This document shows, in pieces, positions 53,611 to 64,000 of a stretch of 64,000 bases of DNA. Positions within the stretch are counted from its first letter, which is position 1; each line of letters opens with the position of its first letter. The stretch is from Aquilaria yunnanensis. Lineage: Eukaryota > Streptophyta > Magnoliopsida > Malvales > Thymelaeaceae. The stretch spans positions 98,780,893 to 98,844,892 of the forward strand of contig CM077594.1 of the NCBI GenBank assembly GCA_039654915.1, read 5' to 3'. The position numbers and the translations under genes were made by a program. The notes beneath the pieces are model-generated. The model ran no database searches, was not told the DNA's origin, and saw nothing but the letters and a program-made list of their open reading frames with translations.

Positions 53611-54720
53611 TCCGTGAGAAAGCCTCCTCATTCAAATGAACCACAAAGAAACTTGTTCGGTCGGCTGAGGATCACTGTTGGACTGAGCCGATACTGTAGC
53701 TACTGTTGTGAAGAAGGGAGAACTGAAAACTGTATAATAGTATAATTCAGTTTTTGTTACATTTGGGCTATCTCAGCCCGATAGTTTGTAGGTTTAGGGT
53801 TGCTAAATGTTTGGGCCATTATAACATTAGCCCAAAGACTCCAGTGGCTCTAAGTCTATCCCTAACCAACAACGGAGGAAGGCAGAAATCGCAGTGGCAG
53901 TGCTTGATCTGAGCTCTCGTCTCTCGTATCTCTCACATTGATACTGCTTCTTGGCAGTGCTCTGAGCCCTCGTCTCTTCTCCCTGGCACATACGCTCACA
54001 CTGCTCTCGGCTGGACGGCGCCTTGACTAACAAGTTACGGAGTTATAATTAATGGTAATGGTGCAAAGTGAACATGAGATCACTTACTCGAACATGACAA
54101 TGGAGAATATAAATTAATGGCATTCAGATTTCTTTTGTTTTGATTTGTTTTTATTGGTCTCTGGTCTGAGAGCGTAGAGAATTGGCGTGGCGACAAGGGT
54201 AGTAAACCAGAAGTTGAGTTGTTGGTTGTTCCCGTCTTTGGCCGCGAACTAGCGATCTCCTCTAGGATTGGGTGATGCCCGACCAGGTAACTCTCTTCCC
54301 CGTATCTTATTTCCCTCTTATCCTCGATGTTTTCTCTGCCATGGATTTGAGTTTTAATTGAGGATTTACTGGGATAATCATGTTGAGCTTTGATCTGGTT
54401 TCCGAAGCTATATTCGTCTCGTTTCTTGGTTGATTTTCTCTGTCTTCAAGGGATTAATTAGTATTTGTTCAGTCCAATTTTCTATGGATCTCTGTGATGA
54501 CACCGGTAGCATATCGTATTCTCATGGTTTAGCTTAGAGCATAACAAGTCTTTGAGCTACCTATCTTTTTTTATGTTTTACTGGAACTGGAAGTCATCTG
54601 CTGCTAAGTTCACGCAAAACGGTGTCTTTGGAGTTGGGTGTTGTTATTCGAATTGACAGTAATGCTTATTTTTGAGTTAGTTGCTACTTTTTCTTCTGGT
54701 TTCTCATATAGCAGCAAGCA

Positions 54721-56085
54721 ATGGTGGGTAATGGTGACGCAGGAGCTAAGTGCAGCTACACAATTGTTCGGGATGTTTCACTGAAACAATGCTGCTTCAC
54801 TGGTTTGGGTATTAATGTTGCTTTCCCCGACGACTTGTTGCTAGAGATTTTCTATCGCCTCCCTTGCCTATCTGCCGTGAAATGCAAGTCTGTCTGCAAG
54901 CGCTGGCTCTCTCTTATTTCAACCTTTGGTTTTATTAATTGCTTCATAACCAGAAACATGAAGAATCATCACCCGCAAGATCCCATCCTCAAATCCTGGG
55001 GTTGCTACTTGTTTATAACTTCCCAAGCTCCCAATTTTCACCTCCCTTTCAGCTTTCTTCCGGGAATCCAAGAATCAACAGAGTATCAGGTCAAAATCCT
55101 TGCATCATCCAATGATATGCTGTTGTGCTCCATGGGTAACAAATTGGATTGCACAACGTATATCATCTACAACCCTTTTACGAGGCACTTTGTCCAACTC
55201 CCTCCAGCTCCGAGCTCACAGGACCAAATGCGTTTTGGCTTTATATACAAACAATAGCATTGTGTAGGTAATGATAAACAGAATCAGCTGCTGAATTCTA
55301 ATACTGATTTTATAATTGTGCGTCTAAAAAAAATCCTTAGAGTAGCTTCTGAGTTTGAGCTGGATATCTTCTCATCAAAGACATGGCAATGGACAAAAGC
55401 TATAATGCAATCTCCTAAGGGTTGTTATTCAATCACACGTGTATCTTGCTCTGCTGTTTCCCACAGCGGATTGCTATATTGGTTGGTGGGATCGGGAGAA
55501 GTTATAGTCCATGATCCCTATAATAACAAGGTTTGTTATGTTATTGATCCTCCTGAAGGTGCAATGGGTAGGCTTGCATTTAAATTTAGTATATGTTGTG
55601 GCTCATTGTTGGTATATGAGTTCGAGGGCTGGGTTTTGAGATTTTGGGAACTTGAGGACTGGGATCGACCCAAATGGAGGTTAGATTGTGTGGTTGCCCT
55701 AAATGAGTATATCGTGAATGCTCCAGAAATGTTGGAGTGGGCAAGGCCAGAGGAGTTTCGTTCGTATGTATCCATGTTGGCTTTCCACCCTAATGACCGA
55801 GACATTATATATTTGAGGAGCCATTTCGAAGGGTTTGGCACTTGCAACTTGAGGACCAAAACATTCAAGCGTGAATCTGTCTCAGAATTCTCACGCATTC
55901 ATTATAAGCGGGATCGTGGTCATGGTGTTGTTGAGTTGGAACATAGATTTGCCGGTGATGTATTTGTAGTTGACGCACCATGTTGGCCAACCCCTGTACC
56001 TGCACTTCTCGATCAATTTGGTCATGCTACTCCATCATCTGTAGATGGAGCTCTTGGTGATAATAGCTACCAGTTTTTTAGTTAA
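54721..56085 (+). pseudogene. F-box protein, copy C (one nonsense codon)
   Basis: Same 454-codon frame as copy A, ending GDNSYQFFS, but codon 179 is TAG (55,255-55,257; TAC in copies A and B), giving a 178-residue product that retains the F-box (residues 35-75) and lacks most of the substrate-binding region. The frame is otherwise open to 56,085. Small changes include Q for K near the FLPGI-ES segment and LDC for LHC. If translated, the short product could bind SKP1 without substrate. The 5'-UTR intron is 54,287-54,714. Confidence 0.85.
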
Positions 56086-56760
56086 TTTTAGACTTTTTTT
56101 CGTAATATTTATTTGTTCTTGTTCCAATCAAGTAGGCAATTTAAGATATTTTTGTTTCTTCTATTCAGCATACTGTGAAGTTTTATCCTTCTTGCTCTAA
56201 GGTCGAGAGTACTTGTAAAAACATTGCCCTATTCAGATATTTTAATCACTTCAAAATAAAAATAGAAAAAAAAATAATCCGAAATTTCTTATTTTCTTTG
56301 AAACATTTTTATTGTCATTTTGTAACCATGCGTTGCTTTGACTTTTAGTGCTTTGCTTTGACTCTTGGTGCATTATGTTTACTCGATTGAATTACATTTT
56401 TCTACTTTAGGATTGAACTATTAATTGCCGTTTGATTTTGTTGACAAAAATATTCTTCTTGTTCGGTTTAAGTGATTTTAATGTTTGAGCCTTTCAATCG
56501 AGATGTTAGAGTGGATCAATATTTTGAGTGCAAATCAAGTGGATTGAGGTGGATAAAGTCAAACCTTAACATCTGTAACGATAGAGATATTCACTACTTT
56601 TTGCACAGCCTTGGCGGTAGAGTTGGCTGGTGTTTGTACGAAGCAGGCGATCCACAATGCAGCGTTTCACATCTACCCCATAACGCATTGTAAGTTTCAC
56701 TTAGTGCAACGCACCGTTTTGACTGAAGCATAGCAGGAATAACAACCTTGAACGGACATG
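56086..56760. other. 3' flank of F-box copy C, no gene seen
   Basis: Collinear with A 26,356-27,030. The open frame at 56,472-56,693 is broken in A (taagca for acgaagca) and has no recognisable domain. Confidence 0.5.
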
Positions 56761-56765
56761 CATCA

Positions 56766-56995
56766 ATGACCACCAACAGCAGCAGCAACAGTTAAAAGAA
56801 AATGAACCATCTCTTGCATTCATCGAGTATGCAAGGTCCGTAATGTCAGCGAAAGAATAGGACGAGGAGGAAGAACAAGACGGGTCTTGTTCAAACGACC
56901 CCGGCTAGAGCTGGATCACTTCCCGGATCCTCAAGACTTATATTGCTTATTCAAGCGGCGTGATCGCTGCTATTTTGCTCTCCAATTCGTCTTAG
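56766..56995 (+). pseudogene. 5' fragment of the uncharacterised plant gene, copy C
   Basis: As at 27,033, with stops in the same region: EPSLAFIEYARSVMSAKE, stop, then RILKTYIAYSSGVIAAILLS. The shared stop after the KE in A and C, absent in B, suggests A and C share more recent ancestry. Confidence 0.45.
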
Positions 56996-57779
56996 GTATA
57001 GCATGATTTATACCATTGATTCGCTGGCCGGTAAATGCCAATGTGGATAGAATGGTCGCACAAATTCTTTGGTGCAGGAAAAAGTTTCTCGTTGTTCGGT
57101 TCAAAGTTAGGGTTTGCTAAGCTCATTTACGTTCTCAGATCCTAATTGTGCCTCTTCTCCTCCGGAGCTATTGTTGTTCTGCCTTCATTCTCTTCTTATA
57201 GATAGGAAAGTTTAATATATAAAACTTTTAACAAGAACTTTCAGGATTTTGGGGGAGAAGCTGCTTATTGAGCTTGAGGATCTTTTGATTCCTTGTGGAC
57301 TTGGCATGAACAACACAAAGCGCTTGCTTTAAGAGAATGCCAGATTTTATATGTCAGTTGAGAAGGAAGCATAGAAGAATGAAACTTCCCAGCACTGTCA
57401 TTATTTTGCCTATAATCAACAATATTTAAGTGCATGTAATTATGTAATGATATTTCTTCCCCCTAAAAATCATTTAATCGTCATATTTAGTTTTAAGAAC
57501 GGTTGGTGATTGGTGTCGGCTTGACACAAACGACATTGGTAGGAGAGAGGTATATTATAAAATCTACGCAAGAACTCTCTCCCACGCCTCAAACCTAGGC
57601 ACATTGTCCCTGTGGTCTAAAATATCATCCCAGAAAGCCTCGAGGTCATGACAATTTGGGAGGAAAGGGTTCAAGAGGCTAGGGTAACATAAGTTTTTTC
57701 CTATTCTTTCTTTACCTTAAGCCTTCTTCATTTTACCCGTTCGCTCGGCTTCCAAAGGCGGACCCAAGATTTTTACAAA

Positions 57780-58308
57780 GAGAGTCAAAATATATATATA
57801 ATTATTAAACCCTAATATTAAATAATGAAACTTATAAGTTTGCATATATTACAATGTAATGATAAAAAAATTAGAAGAAAAAATTAAAAAAAGCTCTAAT
57901 TTATCTTTTTCTGTTTCTCTATCATTCGTCGAACGACTAAAAAAATATATAAACTATAAAGAAGATGAGGAAAATATTCATATTGTGTATAATGTTAGAG
58001 ACAAAAATCTATTACTTAATTCATTAACTTTATCTTGTGTTAAATTAGTTTCACAATTTTTCCTTTGAATTAGAGAAAAAGAGTGGCAAAAAAAGCTTTA
58101 TGCCTGGATAGGAAAAAGTGTGAAAATTAAATGATCAATATAGAGCTTTTTCTATTATCATAATTATCAACAGAAATAAGAGTTTAGCTTATTTTCTATC
58201 TTTTTGAAGTAAAAGAGACATTATTTTATTATTTTATTTCTTTAGATATTATAAAAATTATGGGGGTTCATTAAAAAATTTGAAAGGGTCTAATTACTTA
58301 ATTATATA
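57780..58308. other. AT-rich block, copy C
   Basis: Equivalent of A 28,030-28,575 with the same open stretch (from 57,859); no domain recognised. Confidence 0.3.
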
Positions 58309-58599
58309 CTTCCTCCGTTCCAGTTTACTTGAAACATATTCCTTTTTGGGAAGTCCCAAAAAGGTTGAAACGTTTCCTCTTTTAGAAAGTTTCAACAATT
58401 AAATAATCCTTTTACACGAAACCCAATAAAGACTTTTTTTTAATCTCCACTCAACCTCTTACTGCACAAAACCCAAAAAAGAATCTTTCCTTTTTTAATC
58501 ATTATTTAAACTTTTACTACATAAAAAATTAACACAAATTACATACACCTTAATCTCCGTGCCCAGTCAAATGTTTCAAGTAAAACGGAACGGAGGGAG
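58309..58599. mobile_element. Stowaway-type MITE, 291 bp
   Basis: Starts cttcctccgttccagtttac and ends aaaacggaacggagggag, the classic Stowaway (Tc1/mariner) TIRs, flanked by TA on both sides (58,307-58,308; 58,600-58,601). Copies A (about 28,577) and B (about 47,022) show the empty site attatatatctttta. Confidence 0.95.
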
Positions 58600-58611
58600 T
58601 ATCTTTTATCA

Positions 58612-59466
58612 ATATTTTTCATGGAAAATGACAAAGACGGGATATCCACCCCGAATCGAAAGTTTCCATCATAACTCCTTACATCCGGACCTTTTTGAAA
58701 TCTGTTACAAGGATCTTAATCTTCTTCCAACTCAGAATCGCTGTAGTCGACAATGTGTCTACGACCCCGAGCAGGAACAAGTATCCGAGTAACACAGCCT
58801 GGGGCTGGTTTTTCTCTGGCATGTTGCCTTTCTTCATCCCTATCCCTGTTGGCAAGAGGGTTAAGGGCACCGAGTTTTTCCAAGATATCCTCGAAACGCG
58901 CCTCCAAATGATCCTCTAATCGCTAGACGATTCAATGCTCCATCTACTGTAACGCCTCCCCTTGGTCCTTCGACCTAGGCTTTTTAGCAATGCGCTGTTC
59001 GTTTTTGCTACCATCACCAGCCATGGAGTAGGCGATTCTACTTGCTCTAATACCACCTGACGTAGCGAGTTACGTGAACAAAGGTAAAACACGTCTAGCC
59101 CTAAAATAAAATAAAGAATTTCAATCTAGAAACCCAAAATTTAGAATGAAAAATCTCAATAATTTTGTTGGTCAAAAGTTATCTTTCTTGCACACATGCA
59201 CAAGCCTTTCTATAAGCAACCATTAAAGTCCTAAACCAACTAAAATAGGAAAAATCAAAATTAACTCTAGCTAGGAAATCTAATTCTAATTGATATCTTT
59301 TTCCAATAAAAGATCTCTAGGAAAATCCTACTTGATGCCATAATTAAAAAGGACTCTAATTAACCTAATAAAACCCAAAAATAACTCTTAAACTAAAGAA
59401 ATAAAATATCCCTAAAAATAATTACGAAAATTACTGAATAACAAAATATTAAATATCTCGTTCTCA
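58612..59466 (-). mobile_element. Gypsy gag-LTR fragment, copy C
   Basis: LTR 59,058-59,466 (TG...CA on the minus strand), then the best-preserved PBS match tggtattagagc, then partial gag (FEDILEKLGALNPLANRDRD) truncated as in A and B. Confidence 0.75.
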
Positions 59467-59645
59467 TAAAAATGCTAATGTGGTGTAGAGATGTCAATTT
59501 GTTCCTTTAACCATAGGCACCCTACCCTACCTTACCTGATGGGTAGATTTTTTTTTTTCCTCAATTGGACGAGTTTAGGCCAGGTTTGGGTATTTTTTGT
59601 TTTTGTACCTACCAGGTACAAAAAAGGTACAGATTTAAGGGTCTA

Positions 59646-59662
59646 CCCCCCCCCCCCCCCCC
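59646..59662. repeat. Poly-C tract, 17 bp
   Basis: gtcta followed by 17 C, then gaacc. Copy A has ccttcccc at the same place. Confidence 0.9.
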
Positions 59663-60291
59663 GAACCTGGCACGTACCCTACTCACATCTTATACATACC
59701 ATATAAGTATCTAAAATGGTACATATATTATACATGCATGTTAAATTCTAATCCTATACAACCCAAATATATAATATAATTATAACCTAATAAACCCCAA
59801 AATTCATAATCATATGACTAAGCTATTTTATTTTTGGTTATGTTATATACTTAAGCATGCCATGCTTTTTTTAGTTTCAATTTTATATTACGTGATCACT
59901 TGACCGACCTTACCCGGCCCAACACTGAGGAAGGTTTGGGGGAAAATATCCTATCTGCTGCGGATTGTGGAGAGAGTTTGAGTAAATTTTTTATATTATG
60001 GGTAGGGTTTAAGAATCACTCTACCTTTTCTCAAATTTGACCCTGTTGATATCCTTAATGTGATGGCCTATGAAGATTATAGTGCTCCGTGGAGGCGGGC
60101 TTACCTTAGGCATTGCAACCCATTAGACGTGCTTTGATGCATCGTAGCAACGTCATTTGGTTTTTTCTTGCCCCTGATCCATATGTAGTGATAATTATGT
60201 GACACCTTAATGCAAGGGGTTGCCCTATGGCTTAAGGTAAAGGGTAGGAGAATGCTGACTTTTCAATATCAAAATCAAACATTATTAGTTA

Positions 60292-60760
60292 CTCGAGTAA
60301 ATTTTATGGATAGTTTCTAACTTTTAGTTATTGTTTTCTTTCAGCTCCTAACCTATTAAATGCTCTACTTTAGTCTGAAAACTTATTAAAAATGCTTCAT
60401 TTTAGTACTAAATCTATTGAAAACATTTCTTTTTTATCCCAATTTGATGAAATTTGTTAACTCAAAATATTTGCATGATAACAACTTTTTAGATCATAAT
60501 TTAAAATATCTAGTAACTATCTTATCATAAATTTAATCTGTATAATAATTTTTTTACAGTTAATAAAAAATTCAAATCACTTTTTTTTTTTATAAATTGA
60601 ACTTATTTCATTCAGAAAGAAAAAACTACTAATTTAAATTGTCTATTTACTATAAAAAAAAATATTAACCTGTTTAAATTTACTATCAGACTATTATTCT
60701 GAGTTAACAAATTTCATCTGGTGAAAGGCTAAAATGAAATAATTTTAATATGTTTAGGAT
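60292..60760. mobile_element. Mutator-type MITE, copy C, right arm deleted
   Basis: Same left TIR and body as 30,268-30,740. At ggatcaaaaca the sequence jumps to the equivalent of A 31,967. Confidence 0.85.
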
Positions 60761-60892
60761 CAAAACATAAATATATATGTATGCTTTTGGATTTTAAATG
60801 CATTCTTCTAGTTTTGTGTATATACACATATGTGGCAGCAAATTTATAATGCAAAAGAATCAGACTGAGGATGAAACAGGAAACAATGTGGA

Positions 60893-61470
60893 AAATGCAT
60901 GAAATTGTGTGGGATATGTATTAAACTTGAAGCAAATTGTATTAATCTGTGTGAGATATATGTTAAATTGGATGCACAATGTATTAAACTGGAAATGAAA
61001 TATATTAAACTGTGTGGGCTATGTATGAAACTGTGCGGGATATGTGTTAAACTGAAAGTGAATTGTATTAATATGTGTGAGATATGTATTAAACTAGAAG
61101 TGAAATATATTAAACAGTGTGGGATATCTATTAAACTAGAAGTGAATTGTGTGGGATATGTGTTAAAGTTGAAGCAAATTGTATTAATCTGTATGAGATA
61201 TGTATTAAACTGGATGCGAAATGTATTAAACTGAAAATAAAATGTATTAAATTGTGTGGGCTATGTATGAAACTGTGTGAAATATGTGTTAAATTGAAAG
61301 TAAATTGTATTAATATGTATGGGATATGCGTTAAATTGAAAGTGAAATGTATTAAACTGTGTGTGATATGTATTAAAATGGAAGTGAATTGTGTTAAACT
61401 GTGTGGTCTATATATTAGACTATACGTGAAACGTATTAAACTGAAAGTGAAATATATTAATCTGTTTGGT
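60893..61470 (+). repeat. 21-bp tandem array, copy C
   Basis: Counterpart of 32,092-32,670 with the same unit order and few substitutions, so unit number has not changed since the duplication. Confidence 0.85.
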
Positions 61471-61479
61471 AAAACCATC

Positions 61480-63680
61480 ACATGAGAAAATGAAATTGCC
61501 ATAAAAAAAAATAAAACCATCAAACTCATTTTCACCACCACTACCATAATCAACACCGTCATCACCATCAGCAACAATGAAATCTTCACAACAAAATCGC
61601 CAATACATTTTTATTTGATGCTCAGATCGTGATTCACATGATACATTAACGATTTTAGAAATTCCATTGAAATTTGTAATATTTTGTAATATTTTTTTAT
61701 TTGATTCACATGATGCCCTGTTCCTCTTTCTTTAACTTTGAATTTTAGAAATTCTCGGGCTTTGTATCTTAAAGATTTCCATAATTTTTTGTAGGCATGG
61801 ATATGAATTAAAAAGAGAGGAGTCTGTCTCTACCGAACCCAGTAGCATTGTGCTTCATTAGGTATCTGTGAGTTCATTACTTCTTGTGAAACTTGCGCTT
61901 GCTACAAAGTTTGAGCAGAAAAAATTAAACTTGCAGTCCCATGGCCTAAAAGTTAATTAATTAGTGTATTTCAGATGGGACCTTTTATTTTAATAGTTAG
62001 ATTATAACTAATAGCTATATATATGCCCGTCTTTTTCATTTGGCAGCACAGAGAATATAGCTCTACGGACTTTATCTAGTTTTTTTAGGTAATAATTAGG
62101 TCAAGTTAAACTATACATTATTCATGACATATTGTTTCATCTCCTGCCTGCGTATGTATAGTGAAATATATATTTGATTATAATGACAGTCCCAAAATAT
62201 TGCTTTAGATTTGTCATATCTAACATAAGCCAATAGATAAGTTGTGTTGATACACCTGCACTACGAAGAAGAGAGGCTTGCTTTAAAGTTTGAGTAGAAA
62301 AAATTAAACTTGTAGTCCCATGGTACCAACGTTTGACTGGAAAACATATATTTGTTGTAGGACATCAATGTTTGCTGTCATTCTAAACAACATCTTTTAA
62401 GTGCTGTTTTGGAGTTTCCTTGTGTAACAGAGATCACGTTGTAGCTTCTCCAGTGGAAGATTATTTTTTTGTATGTTGATGATCTTCCATATCTTGAAAA
62501 GAAAATTTTCTGAAGACCTTAAATTTCTTGTCAAACTGAGATTAATGATGATATTTGCTCTACCATTTGTGAGAGAAAGAAGCATAGAAAGTTACACAGC
62601 CTTACTTGGATGCTCTTAGTTAGATTATTCTACTTCTTGCCAAGGTACTGTTTGATTTTAACTTTCCGTGTAATTCATCAATCAATTTCCTCACCATGTA
62701 TCACTATTAGGCATGCTATATGAACTTCATGGTATTCAAGTGTTTATTTTGAAAATTGCATTTTGAAGTACTGAGTTCTATTTATGTTATTCTTATTTTT
62801 TCGCAGGAACAATTCTGCTGTATTCTGTTGTTTTAAGGCTAGTGTCCAACAAGTGTTCTTGGCTCTCTTGTTTCGGAATTCTTTTGAACTTAATTCTGAC
62901 TTTTGGCTTGGTACATGACAGGGAAATTGATTATAATCTCTAACAATTGCTTGCTTTTGTGGAAGCCTGAGATTAAGTGCTATGCTATGCTCGCTAAAGT
63001 TGGGGTTCACCATTACAATGGAAGTAAGGGTTTGCTGTTTGATTTTCCCTCATTTCTAGGTTGTTTCCATGAAATTTAGCGCAAAATTTATTAAGCTTAG
63101 CAACTAGTTTGTTTCTTTTACGAACTGGGTAGAAATACCTTTGCTAATACCTAGAAAAGGTCTTGGATCGTATTGAATGACTTGTAAATGCTAGGTTTCC
63201 AGTTGTGTCTGGCAAAATGCAAATTATTGTATTCTAGTTTGTTTTATGATGAGTGTGATAGGTGTAACATCTTTCCTTAATTTAGATAGAGAGCTATCTA
63301 AAAAGTTCCACAATCTGTGAGCGAAAATGGAATTATGTGAGGATAAGGTCGAGAAGGAAAATCTGGTCAAGTAATCTCTAAATTAAATTCTTCCTATATA
63401 TTAAATAGCGTGGGTTGATCTGCTGTTCATTGAACAGTAGCCAGACAACGTAATTTTTTTTTTTCTTTCGGGTTGATTCAGGTAATGACTAAACCCTGTT
63501 TAAGTCCTTCATCGTTTGATGTGTGTTCACTAGGTTCTGAAATGTGTGTTCACTAGGTTCTGAAACTTTCTCATGTATCAACTGGGCCCCTAAATGTCAT
63601 ACACGCCTATAGAAACGACATTGTTTGTTTTCCCTGAACTCTACTTCTGATGTCAGTATTTTCCCTCTTGGCGAAAGAAC
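61480..63680. other. Unassigned sequence, counterpart of 32,680-34,830
   Basis: Same exon-like scraps as in A. Differs by a 45-bp stretch at about 63,345-63,390 absent from A and by lack of the 15-bp repeat (ctgtgagttaacaat) seen near 33,070. Confidence 0.35.
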
Positions 63681-63702
63681 ACATTTAGTCCTAAACCTTT
63701 GA

Positions 63703-64000
63703 CACTACAAAAAACAACAAAGTAATTGAACGTTTAGTCGCAAATAGTCGCAAAAAATGAGAAAATAATAATTACAGTATTTAGTCGCAAAAATCCTAGC
63801 CGTTAATAAAAGTGACTGAATTGCGACTAAAAAAATTGATTGAAAGTGTTATCGCTTTTTGTTGAGATGCTTGGGGAAAAGGAACTAGAATGTTAGTTTC
63901 AAATTAGCAACTAAAGAATTCATTTGCTGTTTCCTAGATAATATTTTGATGAAAATTCCTTAATTTACATAAATTATACAAAATTACAGAAAATTCCTGA
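63703..64000. mobile_element. CACTA element, left part, cut by window end
   Basis: Starts CACTACAAAAAACAACAAAG after the same tga as in copy A, with the tagtcgcaaa subterminal motifs. Confidence 0.85.

Larger units (their letters stand above)
53613..64000. repeat. Segmental duplication, copy C (runs past window end)
   Basis: Collinear with copy A from gtgagaaagcctcctcatt onward. Differences: no hAT at 53,773, one nonsense codon in the F-box gene, a Stowaway MITE at 58,309, a poly-C tract at 59,646, loss of the equivalent of A 30,741-31,966, and an extra 45-bp stretch near 63,345. Confidence 0.9.

Noticed and set aside
55318..56085. Separate 255-codon gene downstream of F-box copy C
   Set aside because: It is the same reading frame as 54,721 after a nonsense codon, and its first codon is an internal GTG, not a conserved start.

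Overview
This is plant nuclear DNA, most likely from a dicot, but I cannot name the species. It is AT-rich and gene-poor. It contains Ty3/gypsy relics, hAT, Mutator-like, CACTA and Stowaway elements, plant-type F-box genes with a 5'-UTR intron, and decayed pieces of plant gene families (GRAS, plastid glucose transporter, a chromomethylase-like BAH domain, MHX exchanger, plant mobile domain). I saw no rRNA, tRNA or CRISPR array.

Layout. (1) 1 to about 10.9 kb is a decayed Tat-type Ty3/gypsy retrotransposon on the minus strand (gag, protease, RT-RNase H, second RNase H, integrase). A plant-mobile-domain (PMD) gene relic lies antisense, beyond the end of pol; the far LTR would be outside the window. 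(2) 10.5-20.7 kb is a mosaic of repeats: a 1.35-kb block present twice, a Mutator-like element with LTR-like filling, several MITEs (two with clear target duplications), a LINE scrap and an LTR-like block. (3) 20.7-36 kb is copy A of a large duplicated segment: a complete but pseudogenised hAT transposon with a perfect 8-bp target duplication, the only full-length F-box gene (24,991-26,355), a relic of a second gene, the LTR-gag end of another gypsy element, a Mutator MITE, a 21-bp tandem array and a CACTA element nested in a MITE. (4) 36.3-44.3 kb has a Mutator-like element with GC-rich cargo, followed by a compact cluster of fragments from four unrelated genes. (5) 44.3-46.6 kb is a second copy of the Mutator-like element from part 2. 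(6) 46.6-51.2 kb is copy B of the F-box segment, with its parts joined in a different order. (7) 51.2-53.6 kb is retroelement 3' sequence with a palindromic tandem repeat. (8) 53.6 kb to the end is copy C, collinear with A but lacking the hAT, carrying a Stowaway MITE, and with a 1.2-kb deletion.

How it fits together. The window reads as a tandem or segmental F-box cluster being amplified and eroded among transposons. Copy A encodes an uninterrupted F-box protein of 454 residues, copy B loses 23 C-terminal residues to a stop codon, and copy C has a stop at codon 179. Because the copies serve as empty sites for each other, several insertions and deletions can be placed relative to the duplications. 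The most unusual items are the antisense PMD ORF in the Tat element and the four-gene chimeric fragment cluster at 38.5-41.4 kb. Family names come from recognising motifs by eye; no database search was run, and copy similarity was judged by eye.
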